From positions 620,001 through 684,000 of the forward strand of contig NZ_JAFVMG010000001.1 of assembly GCF_017377745.1 (NCBI RefSeq): 64,000 nt of DNA. Direction: 5' to 3'. The notes beneath the pieces were generated by a model, which did no database searches, was not told the DNA's origin, and worked only from the letters and a program-made list of their open reading frames with translations. The position numbers and the translations under genes were made by a program. The stretch is from Acetobacter suratthaniensis. GTDB lineage: Bacteria; Pseudomonadota; Alphaproteobacteria; Acetobacterales; Acetobacteraceae. This document shows positions 9,653 to 18,234 of this stretch, piece after piece; position 1 is the stretch's first letter, and each line of letters starts with the position of its first letter.

Positions 9653-10710
9653 GTATTGAAGTCAGCGCTCTTGAGCGTTTTGCTCCGGGGCGGCGCAAAC
9701 CGCTGCTGAGCAAGGTTTCGCTCGATGTGCCGGATTCTGCCTTTGTTGCGCTGGTTGGGCCATCGGGTGCAGGCAAGACAACCCTGCTGCGGGCTATTGC
9801 CGGGCTTGATCCTTATCAGGGCGGTACCGTCAGCCTTGATGGGCAGGTGATGAAAGATGTGAGCGCGCGGGCGGGTCAGGTCGGCTTTGTTTTCCAGAAC
9901 TATGCCCTGTTTCCGCATATGACAGCCGCGCGGAATATCGCATTCGGGCTGGATATACTGCCTGCGGCCCGACGCCCTACCCGCGAGCGGATTAATGAGC
10001 GGGTCAGGGAGCTGCTCGAATTGATGCAGATCCCGGATCTGGGTGGTGCCTACCCTGCCCGCCTGTCTGGTGGGCAGAGGCAGCGTGTGGCGCTGGCCCG
10101 GGCCTTGGCCACAGGCCCCCGTGTGCTGCTGCTTGATGAGCCTTTTGGCGCGCTCGATCCCATTGTGCGGCGTTCGATCCGGTCATGGCTGCGTGACCTG
10201 CATGACCGGTTGGGGCTGACCACCATCCTTGTCACCCATGATCAGGAAGAAGCACTCGACGTTGCTGACAGGATCGTGGTTATGCAGGATGGTCAGATTG
10301 TGCAGGACGCTTCGCCCGTTGCGCTCGATCGAAGTCCTGCGACCGAGTTTGTTATGGAGTTTCTGGGCGAAGCAGTTTCTTTTCCCGGCGATGTGCGGTC
10401 AGGCCGTATGGTACCACATGATCCGCTGGTGCAGCCATTTGCCGTGCCTGAAACAGTGGTTGATGGCTCTGCTGTAGCCATGATCCGCCCCTATGAAATA
10501 CAGCTTGTTCCCGCACAGCCGGGACAGGAAGCGCTGCTGAAGGCCGCACCGCGTGGTGCGCGTAATGGCTACCGTCATTACGTGCTTAACAGCGCGGGCC
10601 ACAGCATTCCGTTCTTTCTGCCGCAGGATGGCGTGGATCATGCGCTGGAAGGGGCTGCGCTCGATGTTAGCCGCGCACGCCTGTTCCGCGATGGTCTAGC
10701 CTGCCTGTAA
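9649..10710 (+). CDS. cysA: Sulfate/thiosulfate ABC transporter ATPase CysA
   Basis: Nucleotide-binding subunit that powers sulfate import. Walker A GPSGAGKTT is at residues 37-45, the signature LSGGQ at 139-143, and Walker B LLLDEPFGALD follows about 20 residues later. A C-terminal regulatory extension (about 240-353) is typical of the CysA/MalK group. The start at 9649 overlaps the cysW stop. An in-frame ATG at 9619 lies inside cysW and is less likely. Confidence 0.93.
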   Translation: MSIEVSALERFAPGRRKPLLSKVSLDVPDSAFVALVGPSGAGKTTLLRAIAGLDPYQGGTVSLDGQVMKDVSARAGQVGFVFQNYALFPHMTAARNIAFGLDILPAARRPTRERINERVRELLELMQIPDLGGAYPARLSGGQRQRVALARALATGPRVLLLDEPFGALDPIVRRSIRSWLRDLHDRLGLTTILVTHDQEEALDVADRIVVMQDGQIVQDASPVALDRSPATEFVMEFLGEAVSFPGDVRSGRMVPHDPLVQPFAVPETVVDGSAVAMIRPYEIQLVPAQPGQEALLKAAPRGARNGYRHYVLNSAGHSIPFFLPQDGVDHALEGAALDVSRARLFRDGLACL

Positions 10711-10807
10711 GGTAGATGACATGATACGTTTTTTGTTCGTGGTATATTGATAATATCATCTGTTTTTTGTATTTTCTTTGGCAGGAATGGGCCAGAAAGG
10801 GACGGAC

Positions 10808-11152
10808 GTGGATCGCAGAAACAATCGCCGCGATGAAGATGGGCTGAGCGTTGTTACGGCAAACCGGCTGCTGGACGGGCGGATTGTCTGGCTTGACCCG
10901 CACGGCGCATGGCAGTTGACCATCAAGAACGCGGCAACTTTTTCTAATGACAGCATGCCCGAGCGGCTCGCCAGCCAGAATGCGCGGGCTGCGGTGGATG
11001 AAGTCGTGGGGATTTATGGCGTTCAGGTTGTGCTGTCTTCTTCCGGCCCCGAGCCTTTGACAACCCGTGAGCGTATCCGTGCGTTTGGCCCCAGCGTGCA
11101 TGCCGCCTTTACCCCGGCCTGGCAGCCCCCCGCGCAGGCGGGGCAGGCCTGA
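10808..11152 (+). CDS. DUF2849 family protein
   Basis: Small protein (114 residues from GTG 10808) of a family that in alphaproteobacteria often sits directly before sulfite reductase genes. The core is visible as SVVTANRLLDGRIVWLD near the N-terminus. No catalytic motif or membrane segment can be seen, and the function is not known. I chose GTG at 10808 because AAAGGGA lies about 5 bases upstream. An in-frame ATG at 10787 and a TTG at 10778 lack a well-placed ribosome binding site. It precedes cysI by 25 bases, so a role in sulfite reductase assembly or activity is only an inference. Confidence 0.75.
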   Translation: MDRRNNRRDEDGLSVVTANRLLDGRIVWLDPHGAWQLTIKNAATFSNDSMPERLASQNARAAVDEVVGIYGVQVVLSSSGPEPLTTRERIRAFGPSVHAAFTPAWQPPAQAGQA

Positions 11153-11177
11153 AAACCGTCAGCAGGACAAGAAACCC

Positions 11178-12869
11178 ATGCCCAAGCTCCTTCAGTCCAC
11201 GCTTCCGGTCGGGCGCTATGCCTATGACGAAGTTGATCGTGCCTTTCTGGCCCAGCGCGTTGAACAGTTTCGCGATCAGGTCGCCCGCCGTCTCTCCGGT
11301 GCGCTGAGCGAGGACGAGTTCAAGCCCCTGCGGCTGATGAACGGCCTTTACCTGCAACTTCATGCCTATATGCTCCGTGTTGCTATTCCGTATGGCACCG
11401 TCAGTGCAGTGCAGATGCGCACGCTAGCGCATATCGCGCGCCGTTATGACCGGGGTTATGGTCACTTCACCACGCGCCAGAACATTCAGTTCAACTGGAT
11501 CAAGCTGGAAGATACGCCCGAAATTCTGGACGTGCTGGCTGATGCCCAGATGCATGCCATCCAGACCAGCGGTAACTGCATCCGCAATGTGACATCCGAC
11601 CAGTTTGCCGGAGCCGCACAGGATGAGGTGCTTGACCCGCGCGTGCATGCGGAAATCCTGCGGCAGTGGTCAACCCTGCATCCTGAGTTCACCTTCCTGC
11701 CGCGTAAGTTCAAGATTGCCATTTCCGGCAGCGCACAGGATCGTGTAGCCGCCCGTTTCCATGATGTCGGGCTGATTGCTCGCCAGAGTGAGCAAGGGCG
11801 TCCTGTGTTCGAGGTGATCGTGGGTGGCGGGCTTGGGCGTACGCCTATCGTGGGTGTCAGCCTGCGGGATGATCTGCCTGAAGAGGATCTGATTGCCTAT
11901 CTCGAAGCGGTACTGCGGGTCTATAACGAGTACGGTCGCCGCGATAACATGTACAAGGCCCGTATCAAGATCCTCGTGCAAGCTCTTGGACGTGAAGCGT
12001 TTCTTGAAAAGGTCAATGCCGAATTCGCGGCAATGGATCGTAGCCGTTACCGCCTGCCCGCCGAGGTGGTTGAGGCCATTCGGGCGCGTTTTGGCGCACC
12101 GGCCTTTGAAACCCTGCCCGATGGAGCAGAAAGCCTTGCCGCCCAGTGCCGTGCGGACCGTGAGTTTGCTGCGTGGGTCAGCACCAACACGCATCCGCAC
12201 AAGCAGTCCGGCTATTGCAGCCTGACGGTTTCGTGCAAGCCGGCCGGGGGGATCCCGGGCGATGCAACGGCGGATCAGATGGATCTGCTGGCCGATCTGG
12301 CGGATCAGTACAGCTTTGGTGAGCTGCGCATTACCCATATGCAGAATGTCGTGCTGGGTCATGTCCGGCAGGATCAGTTGTATGCACTCTGGCAGGTGTT
12401 GCAGGCCAACGGTCTGGGTACGGCCAATGTGGGGCTACTGACCGATATTATCGCCTGCCCGGGGCTGGATTACTGCTCACTGGCTAATGCGCGTTCCATC
12501 CCTATTGCGCAGAAGCTGAGTGCCCGTTTTGCCGACAACACGCTGCAGCAGGAAATTGGTCAGCTTCGGCTGAATATTTCGGGCTGCATCAATGCCTGTG
12601 GACATCACCACGCGGGTAATATCGGTATTCTGGGGGTGGATAAACGCGGCGAGGAAGCGTTCCAGATCACGCTGGGTGGCAGCACGGGGGATGATGCATC
12701 CGTCGGCCAGATTATTGGTTCCGCCATGTCCGAAGACGAGACAGTGGACGCCATTGCCCGTATAATCGACACCTATCTCGTCCGGCGTAATCCGGGGGAG
12801 CGTTTTATCGAGACCTGTCGCCGTCTTGGCGCGGCGCCATTCAAGGACGCAGCCTATGCCACTGTTTGA
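11178..12869 (+). CDS. cysI: Sulfite reductase hemoprotein (CysI; nitrite/sulfite reductase family)
   Basis: Reduces sulfite to sulfide using a coupled siroheme and [4Fe-4S] centre. The cluster ligands are in CPGLDYC and, about 40 residues on, CINACGHHHAGNIG. The siroheme-binding RQNIQF segment is in the N-terminal half, and the two-fold repeated reductase fold is apparent. The 563-residue length is right. ATG 11178 was chosen because it gives the family N-terminus; the frame is open further upstream over the DUF2849 gene. No CysJ flavoprotein is nearby, so the electron donor is unknown (ferredoxin or an unlinked reductase). The stop lies 14 bases inside the next gene. Confidence 0.93.
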   Translation: MPKLLQSTLPVGRYAYDEVDRAFLAQRVEQFRDQVARRLSGALSEDEFKPLRLMNGLYLQLHAYMLRVAIPYGTVSAVQMRTLAHIARRYDRGYGHFTTRQNIQFNWIKLEDTPEILDVLADAQMHAIQTSGNCIRNVTSDQFAGAAQDEVLDPRVHAEILRQWSTLHPEFTFLPRKFKIAISGSAQDRVAARFHDVGLIARQSEQGRPVFEVIVGGGLGRTPIVGVSLRDDLPEEDLIAYLEAVLRVYNEYGRRDNMYKARIKILVQALGREAFLEKVNAEFAAMDRSRYRLPAEVVEAIRARFGAPAFETLPDGAESLAAQCRADREFAAWVSTNTHPHKQSGYCSLTVSCKPAGGIPGDATADQMDLLADLADQYSFGELRITHMQNVVLGHVRQDQLYALWQVLQANGLGTANVGLLTDIIACPGLDYCSLANARSIPIAQKLSARFADNTLQQEIGQLRLNISGCINACGHHHAGNIGILGVDKRGEEAFQITLGGSTGDDASVGQIIGSAMSEDETVDAIARIIDTYLVRRNPGERFIETCRRLGAAPFKDAAYATV

Positions 12870-13347
12870 GAACGGCCAGATTATGGAAAACGGCTGGCAG
12901 ACTGCGCAGGAAGGTGTGGCTCTGCCTGAAGGTGATGTGCTGGTGCCTCTGTCCCGTCTGGCTGAAGGGCTGGGGCGTAATGGTGCGGGCCGTCTGGGTG
13001 TGGTGCTTGAACCGGCGGATCGGGTTGAAAGTCTGCGTGAAGCCCTGCCCCGTCTGGATCTTGTATGTGTAACATTCGGTTCCTTCCGCGATGGCCGGGC
13101 TTTCAGTCAGGCCCGCGCCCTGCGTGAGCACCTGCACTACACCGGAGCGCTTCGGGCTGCGGGGCATATCCTGCCCGATCAGTACGAGTTCTTGCTGCGT
13201 TGTGGGGTTTCGCAGGTAGAAATCCCGCAAGGGAGCGACCCGGCATTCTGGCAGGCAGCCCATACCCGCTTTACGGTAGCGTATCAGCCTTCCGTTCTGG
13301 ATGAAAAACCAGAAGGCACCGGCCTTAGGAGATGGCTGCTTTCCTGA
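12856..13347 (+). CDS. DUF934 family protein
   Basis: A 163-residue protein of DUF934, a family that regularly follows the sulfite reductase gene in proteobacteria. Recognisable blocks are VPLSRLAEGLG, GVVLEPADRVESL, TFGSFRDGRAFSQARALRE and GHILPDQYEFLLRCGV. It has no signal peptide or membrane helix. Its start overlaps the end of cysI by 14 bases, implying translational coupling. A role in sulfite reduction is likely by context, but the molecular function is unproven. Confidence 0.85.
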   Translation: MPLFENGQIMENGWQTAQEGVALPEGDVLVPLSRLAEGLGRNGAGRLGVVLEPADRVESLREALPRLDLVCVTFGSFRDGRAFSQARALREHLHYTGALRAAGHILPDQYEFLLRCGVSQVEIPQGSDPAFWQAAHTRFTVAYQPSVLDEKPEGTGLRRWLLS

Positions 13348-13348
13348 C

Positions 13349-15361
13349 ATGATCGGGCGGGTTCGTGTCCTGTCTGGTTCTGTTCGTTCAGCCCTGCGCA
13401 CCGTTTTGGTGGCAGGGCTGCGCGGCTATCTGGGCTTTGCTCTGCGAACCACTCGCTGGACTATCCGACTGTCTCCCCAGTCACAGGACTGGTTGACCGG
13501 GCGTGATGGCCGCGTGGCGGTTGTGGCGTTCTGGCACGAAATGTTGCCGCTTTCGCCCGCCCTCTGGTGGTGGGCCGAGCCACATAACCCGGCTCTCAGG
13601 CTTAGGGTATTGATCAGCCGGAATCAGGATGGCCGCCTGATTGCCGATGTGGTTGCGCCTTGGCGAATCTGGTCGATTGCGGGCTCAAGCGATACACGTG
13701 GCAAGAATAAGGGGGGAGCCAATGCGCTGCGCCAGATGCGGCGCAGCCTGCGGCATGGCTGTCTTGTTGCCATAACCCCCGATGGCCCTAGGGGGCCAAG
13801 GCGTAAAGTCCAGCAAGGCGCTTTGGCGCTCGCGCGTCTGGCAGGTGCCCCTGTGGTGCCGGTCGGCGCAGCCTGCCGTAGCATATCACTCAAAACATGG
13901 GATCGCATGGCCCTGCCCCTGCCGTTTGGCCGGGGTGTGCTGGCCTGTGGGGATCCGCTGTTTCTGGAAGACCAGCCGGCAGAATCAGACCATGCTCTTG
14001 TGCTTGAGCAGGCATTGAATCAGGCCATGGCGTGTGCGCGGTCTCATAGGGGGACGTCTTTGGGGCGTGAGGACGGGCCGCAGACGCTGGCGCCCTTAAA
14101 TCTTTCTCCCTCACGGCTTTGGTCAGCCATAGGCGTGGTGCTGACCCCGCTCCTGCCCTTGTTCCTGCGCTGGCGGCTGGCGCGCGGCAAGGAACTGTCG
14201 GGGCGTGTGCGTGAGAAAATGGGCTATGCCTCCTGCGCCCGACCTGAGGGTGCGCTGATATGGTTCCATGCCGCTAGCGTGGGCGAAGTTATCTCTGTTT
14301 TGCCTCTTGTTCAGAAATGTCTGGCCCTGCGGGCTGACCTGCATGTGCTGCTGACGACCGCTACAGTGACGGCCGCGCGGATGGTGGAACAAAGACTGAC
14401 GGACGCACGGGTTATTCATCAGTTCATGCCGCTTGACGTGCCGCTTTGGGGGCGTCGTTTCCTGCGCCAGTGGCAGCCTCAGGCTGTAGTTTTTACCGAG
14501 AGCGAACTCTGGCCCACCATGATCGGGCTATGCCATGCACGCAATATTGCCGTAGCTCTGGTTAATGGCCGCATGTCTGATCGCAGCTTCAGGCATTGGC
14601 GGCGTGTGCCGGGGATTGCCCGAGCCATGCTTGAGCGGTTTGCCTGGATTTGCCCCAGAAGCCCGGAGGATGCCCAACGCCTATCCGAGCTGGGGGCAAC
14701 GGCGCTGCTACCCGCAGGTGATCTCAAACGGGCGGCTGCTCCCTTGCCGTTCGATGAGGCAGCCTTTGCCAGCCTTCGTGCTTTTCTAGGAGGGCGCCCG
14801 ATCTGGCTGGTGGCCTCTACCCATATGGGAGAAGAACAGGCACTGATCGACGTCGCCCGTAGTCTGTCACGGGATATACCGGAACTGCTGACCATTATTG
14901 TACCGCGGCACCCGGAGCGCGGAGCCGAAGTGGCCGCTTTGGCCGGAGGTGCTCCGCGCCGTCAGCTTGGGCAACTCCCGCAAAAACAGGATTCATTCTG
15001 GGTGGCGGATACGCTGGGTGAGTTGGGGCTGTTTTTCCGTCTGGCATCCTGTGTGTTTATGGGGAATAGCCTGCCGGGTTGCAAAGGGGGTGGACATAAC
15101 CCGTATGAACCAGCCCGGCTCGGCTGTGTGGTGGCCAGTGGCCCGCTGACGGATAATTTTACCGAGGCTTACCAGCGCTTTGGTGATTCTGTGGCGATTG
15201 TGCCCGACACACAGGCGCTGGAAGATTGGGTAAGGCGTATTCTGAGCAGTCCAGCCTTGAGTGAACAACTGGGACATGCTGCGCGAGAGATTGCGCTGGC
15301 CGATCAGTCTTTGGTGGAGCGTCTGGCAGAGCGGGTGCTGGCGCTGGCATGGTCATGCTAA
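13349..15361 (+). CDS. waaA: Fusion of a DUF374 acyltransferase-like domain and Kdo transferase (WaaA/KdtA)
   Basis: One 670-residue open frame joins two proteins that are usually separate. Residues about 25-225 match DUF374 (lysophospholipid acyltransferase-like): FWHEMLPL, ISRNQDG, GSSDTRGKNKGGANALR and ITPDGPRGPRR. Residues about 250-670 are WaaA, which transfers Kdo from CMP-Kdo to lipid A: an N-terminal hydrophobic anchor, FHAASVGEV with the likely catalytic Glu313, ESELWP at 384-389, and HNPYEPARLGC. No frameshift or internal stop separates the halves. ATG 13349 follows the DUF934 stop by one base; an earlier in-frame ATG at 13301 overlaps that gene. It is followed by lpxK. Confidence 0.9.
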   Translation: MIGRVRVLSGSVRSALRTVLVAGLRGYLGFALRTTRWTIRLSPQSQDWLTGRDGRVAVVAFWHEMLPLSPALWWWAEPHNPALRLRVLISRNQDGRLIADVVAPWRIWSIAGSSDTRGKNKGGANALRQMRRSLRHGCLVAITPDGPRGPRRKVQQGALALARLAGAPVVPVGAACRSISLKTWDRMALPLPFGRGVLACGDPLFLEDQPAESDHALVLEQALNQAMACARSHRGTSLGREDGPQTLAPLNLSPSRLWSAIGVVLTPLLPLFLRWRLARGKELSGRVREKMGYASCARPEGALIWFHAASVGEVISVLPLVQKCLALRADLHVLLTTATVTAARMVEQRLTDARVIHQFMPLDVPLWGRRFLRQWQPQAVVFTESELWPTMIGLCHARNIAVALVNGRMSDRSFRHWRRVPGIARAMLERFAWICPRSPEDAQRLSELGATALLPAGDLKRAAAPLPFDEAAFASLRAFLGGRPIWLVASTHMGEEQALIDVARSLSRDIPELLTIIVPRHPERGAEVAALAGGAPRRQLGQLPQKQDSFWVADTLGELGLFFRLASCVFMGNSLPGCKGGGHNPYEPARLGCVVASGPLTDNFTEAYQRFGDSVAIVPDTQALEDWVRRILSSPALSEQLGHAAREIALADQSLVERLAERVLALAWSC

Positions 15362-16359
15362 AGCCTCCGGCTTTTTGGCGGAACTCAGCGGCGCATCTGT
15401 TACCGGCTTTACTGTGGCCGGTTGAAAAGCTGGTAATCCGCATCGCCCGGCAACGGCAGACCAGACCGGGTTGGCGTGCAGCTGTGCCCGTCCTGTGCTG
15501 CGGCAATGTTACCGTGGGGGGCACGGGCAAGACACCCGTGGTGATGGATCTGGCGCAAAGGCTGATCCGACGCGGCAGAACACCGCATATTCTTGCGCGG
15601 GGTTATGGCGGGCATGTGCCAGAGGGCACGCGAGTTGATCTGACACGGCATAAAGCCGCCGATGTAGGGGATGAACCCTTATTGCTGGCGGGAGTATGCC
15701 CTGTCTGGGTTGGGGGGGATCGTATTCTCAGTGCGCGACGGGCCATAGAGGCCGGGGCAGACTGCCTGTTGATGGATGATGGATTTCAGAACCCCGGTTT
15801 ACATAAAATGGTGTCAGTGCTCGTGGTTGATGGAGGAGCCGGGATTGGTAATGGGCATGTTCTGCCAGCCGGGCCATTGCGCGAACCTCTGGCGGACGCT
15901 TTGGCCCGCAGCACAGCAGTTTTGGTAACCGGGGAGGATAGCACCGGCCTGCTGCCAACGCTGCGCGAAAGTGGGCTGCCGGTTATTCAGGCTTTCTTCG
16001 CGCAGTCAGCCGGTGTTGCGGCATTGCTGGATAGGCCGTGCTTTGCCTTTGCCGGGCTGGGGCGGCCAGAGAAATTTTTTGATACGCTGCGTGCCGCCGG
16101 GGTGACATTGGCAGGCCAGCGCGCTTTTCCAGACCACCATCCCTATCGTGCGCGTGATCTTGCCCGGTTGGAAGATGAGGCGCGTGCGTATGGGGCGCTT
16201 TTGGTGACAACGCCTAAAGATCATGTGCGTCTGCCTCCCGAATTTCTGTCGCGGGTTTCGTGTGTCGGGGTGGATCTGATCTGGCAGGATGAGGCTATGC
16301 CAGAATGGATACTGGATCGACTGCTTGAAGGGGGGCAGCATGGCAGCGTGGTTTCGTAA
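15355..16359 (+). CDS. lpxK: Tetraacyldisaccharide 4'-kinase (LpxK)
   Basis: Phosphorylates the 4' position of the lipid A disaccharide at the inner membrane. The P-loop GGTGKT is at residues 55-60 after a short N-terminal hydrophobic stretch. ARGYGG, DDGFQNP and the C-terminal TTPKDHVRLP are family landmarks. MLKPPAFW at 15355 looks like the usual N-terminus; an in-frame ATG two codons earlier (15349) is possible. Either start overlaps the waaA stop, and the 3' end overlaps the acyltransferase gene by 20 bases. Confidence 0.95.
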   Translation: MLKPPAFWRNSAAHLLPALLWPVEKLVIRIARQRQTRPGWRAAVPVLCCGNVTVGGTGKTPVVMDLAQRLIRRGRTPHILARGYGGHVPEGTRVDLTRHKAADVGDEPLLLAGVCPVWVGGDRILSARRAIEAGADCLLMDDGFQNPGLHKMVSVLVVDGGAGIGNGHVLPAGPLREPLADALARSTAVLVTGEDSTGLLPTLRESGLPVIQAFFAQSAGVAALLDRPCFAFAGLGRPEKFFDTLRAAGVTLAGQRAFPDHHPYRARDLARLEDEARAYGALLVTTPKDHVRLPPEFLSRVSCVGVDLIWQDEAMPEWILDRLLEGGQHGSVVS

Positions 16360-17254
16360 GGCAGGACAGTGGCTTGAAGCCAGCACCGCACAAGGCCTGC
16401 TGGCGTTTCTGGGGGCGATGAAACCGCAGACAGCGTCAACCTTCGCGGGGGAACTGGCGCGTTGCCTCGGGCCTTGGCTGCCTGTTTCGCGCGTGGCGGA
16501 ACGTAACCTTGAACTGGCTATGCCAGAACTGACCCGAGGTGAGCGACAGGCTATCGTACGTGGGGTGTGGGAAAATCTCGGACGCACGGTAGGAGAACTG
16601 CCCCATATTGCGCACTTGCGTGAAAACACGCCCTCAGGCCCGGGTTTTGAGGTGCAGGGTGCGGAGTATCTGCACGAGCAGGCCGAGCGTGGCGGGCCAG
16701 TGCTGCTGGTCTCAGGGCATATTGGCAACTGGGAAATGCTGCCACCAGCCGTAGCCCGGCATGGGGTGCCGTTTGCATCATTCTACCGGGCCGCGGCGAA
16801 TACGCGGGTTGATACGCTCATCCGCACCCTGCGTGACAGGGCTATGGGGGATACGCCCGTGCCGCTTTTCGCCAAGGGGGCGAAAGGTGCCCGTGAAGCT
16901 CTGGCCTATGTGGCGCGGGGTGGACGGCTGGGGATGCTGGTGGATCAGAAAATGAACGATGGCCTTGAAGTCACGTTTTTCGGCCAGCCTGCCATGACCG
17001 CCCCTGCCCTTGCCGCCATGGCCCTGCGGTATCGCTGCCCGGTTATTCCGGGCTATGTGGTGCGCCTTGGTCCTGCCCGTCTGCGGGTTGTGGTGGAAGC
17101 CCCTCTGTCCTTGCCGGATACGGGAGACAGGCAGGAAGATACCCGCCTGCTGACACAAATGATTAATGACCGGCTTGAAAGCTGGATACGTCAAAGACCG
17201 CAGAGCTGGCTGTGGCTGCACAGACGGTGGCCTAAATCCTGCTATCGGGACTGA
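16340..17254 (+). CDS. LpxL/HtrB-family lipid A acyltransferase
   Basis: Likely adds a secondary acyl chain to lipid A at the cytoplasmic membrane. The catalytic HX4E motif is His127 to Glu132 in SGHIGNWE, and YRAAANTRVD and QKMNDGLEVTFFG are acyltransferase-family segments. The protein has 304 residues, normal for LpxL/LpxM. The start at 16340 has a good ribosome binding site (AAGGGGGG). It overlaps lpxK by 20 bases, consistent with a lipid A operon. Which acyl position and chain it handles cannot be read from the sequence. Confidence 0.88.
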   Translation: MAAWFRKAGQWLEASTAQGLLAFLGAMKPQTASTFAGELARCLGPWLPVSRVAERNLELAMPELTRGERQAIVRGVWENLGRTVGELPHIAHLRENTPSGPGFEVQGAEYLHEQAERGGPVLLVSGHIGNWEMLPPAVARHGVPFASFYRAAANTRVDTLIRTLRDRAMGDTPVPLFAKGAKGAREALAYVARGGRLGMLVDQKMNDGLEVTFFGQPAMTAPALAAMALRYRCPVIPGYVVRLGPARLRVVVEAPLSLPDTGDRQEDTRLLTQMINDRLESWIRQRPQSWLWLHRRWPKSCYRD

Positions 17255-17285
17255 CGGACATTCCTTCCGCAAGGGCTTTTATAAT
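17255..17285 (+). promoter_or_regulatory. Promoter candidate before the inositol monophosphatase-family gene
   Basis: A perfect -10 hexamer TATAAT (17280-17285) lies about 60 bases before the gene. The best -35 match is CGGACA (17255-17260) with a long 19-base spacer. The strong -10 is the main support. Confidence 0.4.
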
Positions 17286-17343
17286 ACAGGTTTCCCGCTA
17301 TCGTGCCCCGGCCCGAACCAAGAAAAGCAGGAGATGACATATC

Positions 17344-18141
17344 ATGACAGCCCCCAGCCCCGCCCTAGCCTGCCGACTGGAAGCCGCGAGATCCGTCGTG
17401 CGCGATGCCGCACGCATGGCCATGGCCATGCGGCCGCAGCCGGGTGGCCCGCAGGGTGAACTCAAAGCCGCACAGGACTGGCTGACAGAAACAGATGGCG
17501 CGGTTGAGGCGTTTATCGCCGGTCGGATGAAAGCGCTTTTCCCCGATGATGGTTTTGAAGGTGAGGAAGGCGGTGTCACCCGGACAGGCAGCCTACGCTG
17601 GGTTGTGGATCCGATTGACGGGACTTCCAATTACGCGCGGGGCCGAAGCCGGTGGTGTGTTTCTCTCGGTCTGCTGGATGGTGATGAACCTGTGGCAGGC
17701 GTGATCGAAGCCCCTGCGTTGCAGGAGGTTTATACATCGCTGCGTGGACATGGTGCATTTTTGAATGGCAAGCCCATTCAGGCTTCGCGCGTGGCGGAGC
17801 CGTCTCGTGCCATGATCGAAATGGGGTGGAGTGGCCGCGTACCCAAACCGGTATTTATGGAAAAGATCGACGCCATTATGGGACTTGGCGCCATGCCTCG
17901 TTCGGGAGGCTGTGGCGCTCTGGCGCTGGCCGATGTGGCAAGTGGCCGGCTGGATGGCTATATCGAGATTGTCATCAACCTGTGGGATGTGGCCGGTGCC
18001 CTGCCCTTGCTGGCTGAAGCGGGAGCACGGGTTTCACCTTTCCTGCGTGATGGCGGGCTTACAGGGGGCGCGGTTATCATGGCGGCCAACCCCCATATTG
18101 CCCAAACCCTGTCGGACGCCGTGGGTATTGCGCTGGAATAG
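17344..18141 (+). CDS. Inositol monophosphatase family protein
   Basis: Magnesium-dependent, lithium-sensitive-type phosphatase. The metal site is visible as Glu74-Glu75 and DPIDGTSNY (89-97), with the second motif NLWDVAGALPL near residue 215. The 265-residue length is normal. ATG 17344 has AGGAG about 10 bases upstream. Members of this family hydrolyse inositol phosphate, fructose-1,6-bisphosphate, histidinol phosphate or 3'-phosphoadenosine phosphate. The last (CysQ activity) would suit the sulfate genes 4 kb away, but nothing in the sequence decides among these. A second family member (35353-36144) looks more like histidinol phosphatase. Confidence 0.85.
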   Translation: MTAPSPALACRLEAARSVVRDAARMAMAMRPQPGGPQGELKAAQDWLTETDGAVEAFIAGRMKALFPDDGFEGEEGGVTRTGSLRWVVDPIDGTSNYARGRSRWCVSLGLLDGDEPVAGVIEAPALQEVYTSLRGHGAFLNGKPIQASRVAEPSRAMIEMGWSGRVPKPVFMEKIDAIMGLGAMPRSGGCGALALADVASGRLDGYIEIVINLWDVAGALPLLAEAGARVSPFLRDGGLTGGAVIMAANPHIAQTLSDAVGIALE

Positions 18142-18234
18142 AAGGAAAAACGCGGCAAGGCCTTTCTGCCGCCATAAAACCATGCTCTCTTCTGATGCAA
18201 TAAAAAATGCCGGTTACCATGGAGAAAAACGGTC

